NCBI GenBank assembly: GCA_015852425.1
Contig: JAAAIG010001036.1
Coordinates: 1 to 11,967 of the forward strand
DNA from: Gryganskiella cystojenkinii
Taxonomy: Eukaryota; Mortierellomycota; Mortierellomycetes; Mortierellales; Mortierellaceae
Direction of reading: 5' to 3'
DNA: 11,967 bases
Shown piece by piece: positions 10,501 through 11,967 of this stretch. Made by a program: the position numbers and the translations under genes. The notes under the pieces were generated by a model, which made no database searches, was not told the DNA's origin, and saw only the letters and a program-made list of their open reading frames with translations. Numbering within the stretch: the stretch's first letter is position 1; each line of letters starts with the position of its first letter.

Positions 10501-11082
10501 ATGCGTGCCATTGGCTCGTAAATCTATTCATGAAAAGGGTTGGATAGTCGTCAGTAGCCTGCACGGTGATGATGACAATGACAGTTTATTCTCGAACTCC
10601 GATTCGTCTTACGTTTTCATCCCTAGACGACGTCAGATTCAACTCTGCATCCTTGATATTGATCTCGGAGGGATGCTCTTCCTTGATGTAAGCATTGAGT
10701 GCGGCGAGGAAATCATGCTGTTGACTAACTGCGGCTGCGTCATCGTCCATGGAGTCATCGCTATCGGAGCTGTCTCCCATGCCGTCGCCTCCTCCAAGAG
10801 TGGCTTCTTGCATGACGACGTCCTGATCTCTGTTGATATCTCGACTTGTACGCGAAGTGACACTCTCGTTGGAATCATCCTTGGTAGGGGACAGTGCGGT
10901 GTGTGCAGCCGAGTGCTTTTCGGCCGACTTTGACTCGTGTAAAACGACATCAAACCCAGGGCGTTGATGACTCTAAAGTCCATGGATAGCAGGTCATAGT
11001 GAACCATCAACTTTCCATCCTGCAGGTTCTCAAGGTGCGATAGGGCTGTTTTAGCCACTTTGGCCAGGTTTAAAACACCCAT
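4561..11082 (-). CDS. Giant FEN1/XPG-like nuclease fused to a Fanzor (TnpB-like) RuvC nuclease
   Basis: Coding exons are 11082-10613, 10523-7702, 7574-6713, 6627-4920 and 4827-4561, about 2042 residues once two single-base frame breaks (10955-10957 and 5901-5909) are allowed for. Residues 1-350 match the flap-nuclease family: an MGVLNLAK start like FEN1, D30, IDGK at D186, a QAD motif at 261-263, TDSD at 287-289 and NDY at D338. An acidic serine-rich insert (about 44-157) splits the domain. Residues 350-1160 are mostly disordered or coiled-coil, with diverged repeats and a KKKQKEEKKK tract near 1157 that could be a nuclear signal. An acidic run spans 1419-1455. The C-terminus is TnpB/Fanzor-like: GIDPG (D1712), YGGGKF (1929-1934), NEFRTS (E1967), CPVC...CPSC (1974-1999) and RDHAGAHN (D2006). 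The start is supported because family members begin Met-Gly. Expected role is DNA cleavage, perhaps RNA-guided and linked to a mobile element; the guide RNA is not identified. Known Fanzors are far shorter and I recall none fused to a FEN domain. The copy may be a pseudogene if the frame breaks are real. Confidence 0.82.
4828..4919 (-). other. Intron 4 of the FEN-Fanzor gene
   Basis: The donor is AAG|GTAATA, a branch-like GCTGAC lies inside, and the acceptor is AATAG|GCC. Removing 92 bp joins ...TFAMK to AVAMGHTVVVVNEF in phase 0, which joins the two halves of the RuvC domain and is strong support that both belong to one protein. Confidence 0.88.
6628..6712 (-). other. Intron 3 of the FEN-Fanzor gene
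   Basis: The donor is AAG|GTACGA, a CTAAT branch-like site is present, and the acceptor is ACTAG|ATC. Removing 85 bp joins TTLIDK to IKKLGLKHLQLDD in phase 0. Confidence 0.85.
7575..7701 (-). other. Intron 2 of the FEN-Fanzor gene
   Basis: The donor is CCAA|GTAAGA and the acceptor TTATAG|GTAT. The 127-bp intron is very AT-rich, with A/T runs around 7640-7690. Splicing is phase 2 and joins ENS to KYMSPVDS; without it the exon 2 frame stops right after the junction. Confidence 0.83.
10524..10612 (-). other. Intron 1 of the FEN-Fanzor gene coding region
   Basis: The donor is AAC|GTAAGA, a strong TACTGAC branch-like site lies inside, and the acceptor is GAATAG|ATT. Removing 89 bp joins SSRDEN to IYEPMARMLDHR in phase 0 and connects the two parts of the FEN-like N region (D30 and the IDGK motif). 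Confidence 0.85.
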
Positions 11083-11169
11083 CTATAAGAATATAAATAG
11101 GATGTATTAGCAAGATGTAACACAATTTGGAGAGACGAGACGGTGTTCGAACAATATCGAGCTCCTCAC
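11083..11169 (-). other. Probable 5'-UTR intron ending at the start codon
   Basis: The start codon of the giant gene is directly preceded by CTTATAG, a good 3' splice site, with TGCTAATAC as a branch-like site about 20 bases further up. A matching donor, CTTG|GTGAGG, lies at 11169, giving an 87-bp intron of the same size as the others. The frame upstream of the donor meets a stop about 20 codons back with no ATG, so the upstream exon looks untranslated. Confidence 0.5.
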
Positions 11170-11967
11170 CAAGACCGACTGTTGTTGATTAAAGGATGTG
11201 CGGAAGAAAAGTGAGTTCGTAAAGCAGCTATTTTCTTAGGTCTTTGAAAAATTTGGACCAAAAGCAAGGGAAATCAGCACTGAGGACGTGTCGGTGACTT
11301 GACGAGGTAGAAATTCGCGGGATAGGACGGCAGCTAGAGAAAGGAGATGTATATTCGAGATTCGAGAAATGGTACGTACACCGTAATGTGAAAGAAGCTT
11401 GTCAGTATAAGGAGAGAGAGATGATATCCAAATATGAGAATGTTACCAAAATATACCTTGTGAAAAAAAATATATACGTTCTCTTATTTCTGCCGATGAA
11501 ACAGGTAGTCAAGAAGTAATGGCTGAGAACTGCGCTCTAACGACACGAGGTGTCAGCCAGTGAGGACTTGGATGTTGTGAACGGAAAGGTTAAGGGGAAA
11601 TAAGGCGAGTGAAAATCTTGGGTTAAACACTCGAGGGAGACAACAGCGACGAGTACAACCAAGGTGAAGGACGGCAGATAGAACAAGAGGACAAGAAAAT
11701 AAGAGAATAAGATAGCGAGAGCAAGAGAACACACAAGTTCATTGTGGTGATTCTCTCTGCTCTTTGTCGCGTCTAAAATTTTCTTTGTCTATCTGGTGGT
11801 GTGATATGACACGAGTCTTGTTGATCCTGCCTTCGGACCTTTACCACAAAACAATCACCGGGCACATCAAGGCGCGAAGAAAGCTTCTGATGTCCTTTTT
11901 TCAATTTGGGCTTACACAAAAGACAGCGGGGGGCTGGCTGCTCACTGATGCCAAGCCTTTTTCGACC
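11170..11967. other. Upstream region of the FEN-Fanzor gene; no gene seen
   Basis: About 800 bp are rich in purines on the plus strand, thus pyrimidine-rich in the sense of the minus-strand gene, as is common for fungal promoters. A TATATA stretch next to a run of A sits at about 11463-11476 and could serve as a TATA element, but its distance from the start codon (about 390 bp, including the UTR intron) leaves this open. No open frame of family character is present on either strand. The right copy of the direct repeat lies inside this stretch. Confidence 0.45.
11628..11650 (+). repeat. Right copy of the long-range direct repeat
   Basis: This repeats the 4134-4156 sequence in the same orientation with one mismatch over 23 bp (19 bp exact in the core). 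Together the copies enclose about 7.5 kb containing the whole FEN-Fanzor gene, its UTR intron and its 3' flank. No clear inverted termini or short target duplication were found next to either copy. Confidence 0.7.

Noticed and set aside
10505..10933. Plus-strand open frame of 142 codons
   Set aside because: It lies antisense to exon 1 and intron 1 of the giant gene and has no recognisable motif.
11537..11734. Minus-strand open frame of 65 codons with a hydrophobic stretch
   Set aside because: The hydrophobic residues follow from the pyrimidine-rich strand; there is no family resemblance, and the direct repeat lies within it.
3400..11967. Terminal inverted repeats for a DNA transposon
   Set aside because: Comparing the outer 500-900 bp on both sides by eye gave no convincing inverted match; only the direct repeat stands out.

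Overview
The window looks like nuclear DNA of an early-diverging filamentous fungus, most likely in the Mortierellaceae (Mucoromycota). The grounds are short introns of 85-127 bp with GT...AG ends and CTAAT/CTGAC-like branch points, and a NACHT / pentapeptide / WD40 protein whose wording closely resembles the large STAND (NLR-like) families I know from Mortierella. The assignment is from recognition, not from a search.

Both recognisable genes are on the minus strand. On the left, about 1-3038 holds the 5' two-thirds or so of a two-exon STAND ATPase gene: a TPR-like N-terminal helical region, a NACHT NTPase with clear Walker A and B motifs, a short pentapeptide stretch, then WD40 blades that run off the left edge of the window. 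A 1.5 kb stretch (about 3046-4526) with no convincing gene separates it from the next gene.

The second gene fills 4561-11082 in five coding exons and, after allowing for two single-base frame breaks, would encode about 2040 residues. Its first 350 residues are a FEN1/XPG-type flap-nuclease (PIN-like) domain, split by an acidic insert. A very long disordered and coiled-coil linker with internal repeats follows, then a lysine-rich and an acidic segment. The last 350 or so residues are a TnpB/Fanzor-type RuvC nuclease with a CxxC...CxxC zinc finger and a terminal RD...N motif. This fusion of a structure-specific nuclease with a predicted RNA-guided (OMEGA-type) nuclease is the main discovery candidate here. 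All four coding-exon junctions restore reading frame and meaningful protein, so I treat it as one gene.

The gene is bracketed by a 23-bp direct repeat with one mismatch (4134-4156 and 11628-11650), which may mark the limits of a mobile unit of about 7.5 kb. The 3' flank between the stop codon and the left repeat holds a poly(A) signal and a 9-bp inverted repeat; by analogy with TnpB/Fanzor loci it is the place to look for a guide RNA. The two frame breaks both lie in homopolymer runs, so they could be assembly errors or early decay of the copy. Right of 11082 there is a probable 5'-UTR intron and then about 800 bp in which I see no gene.
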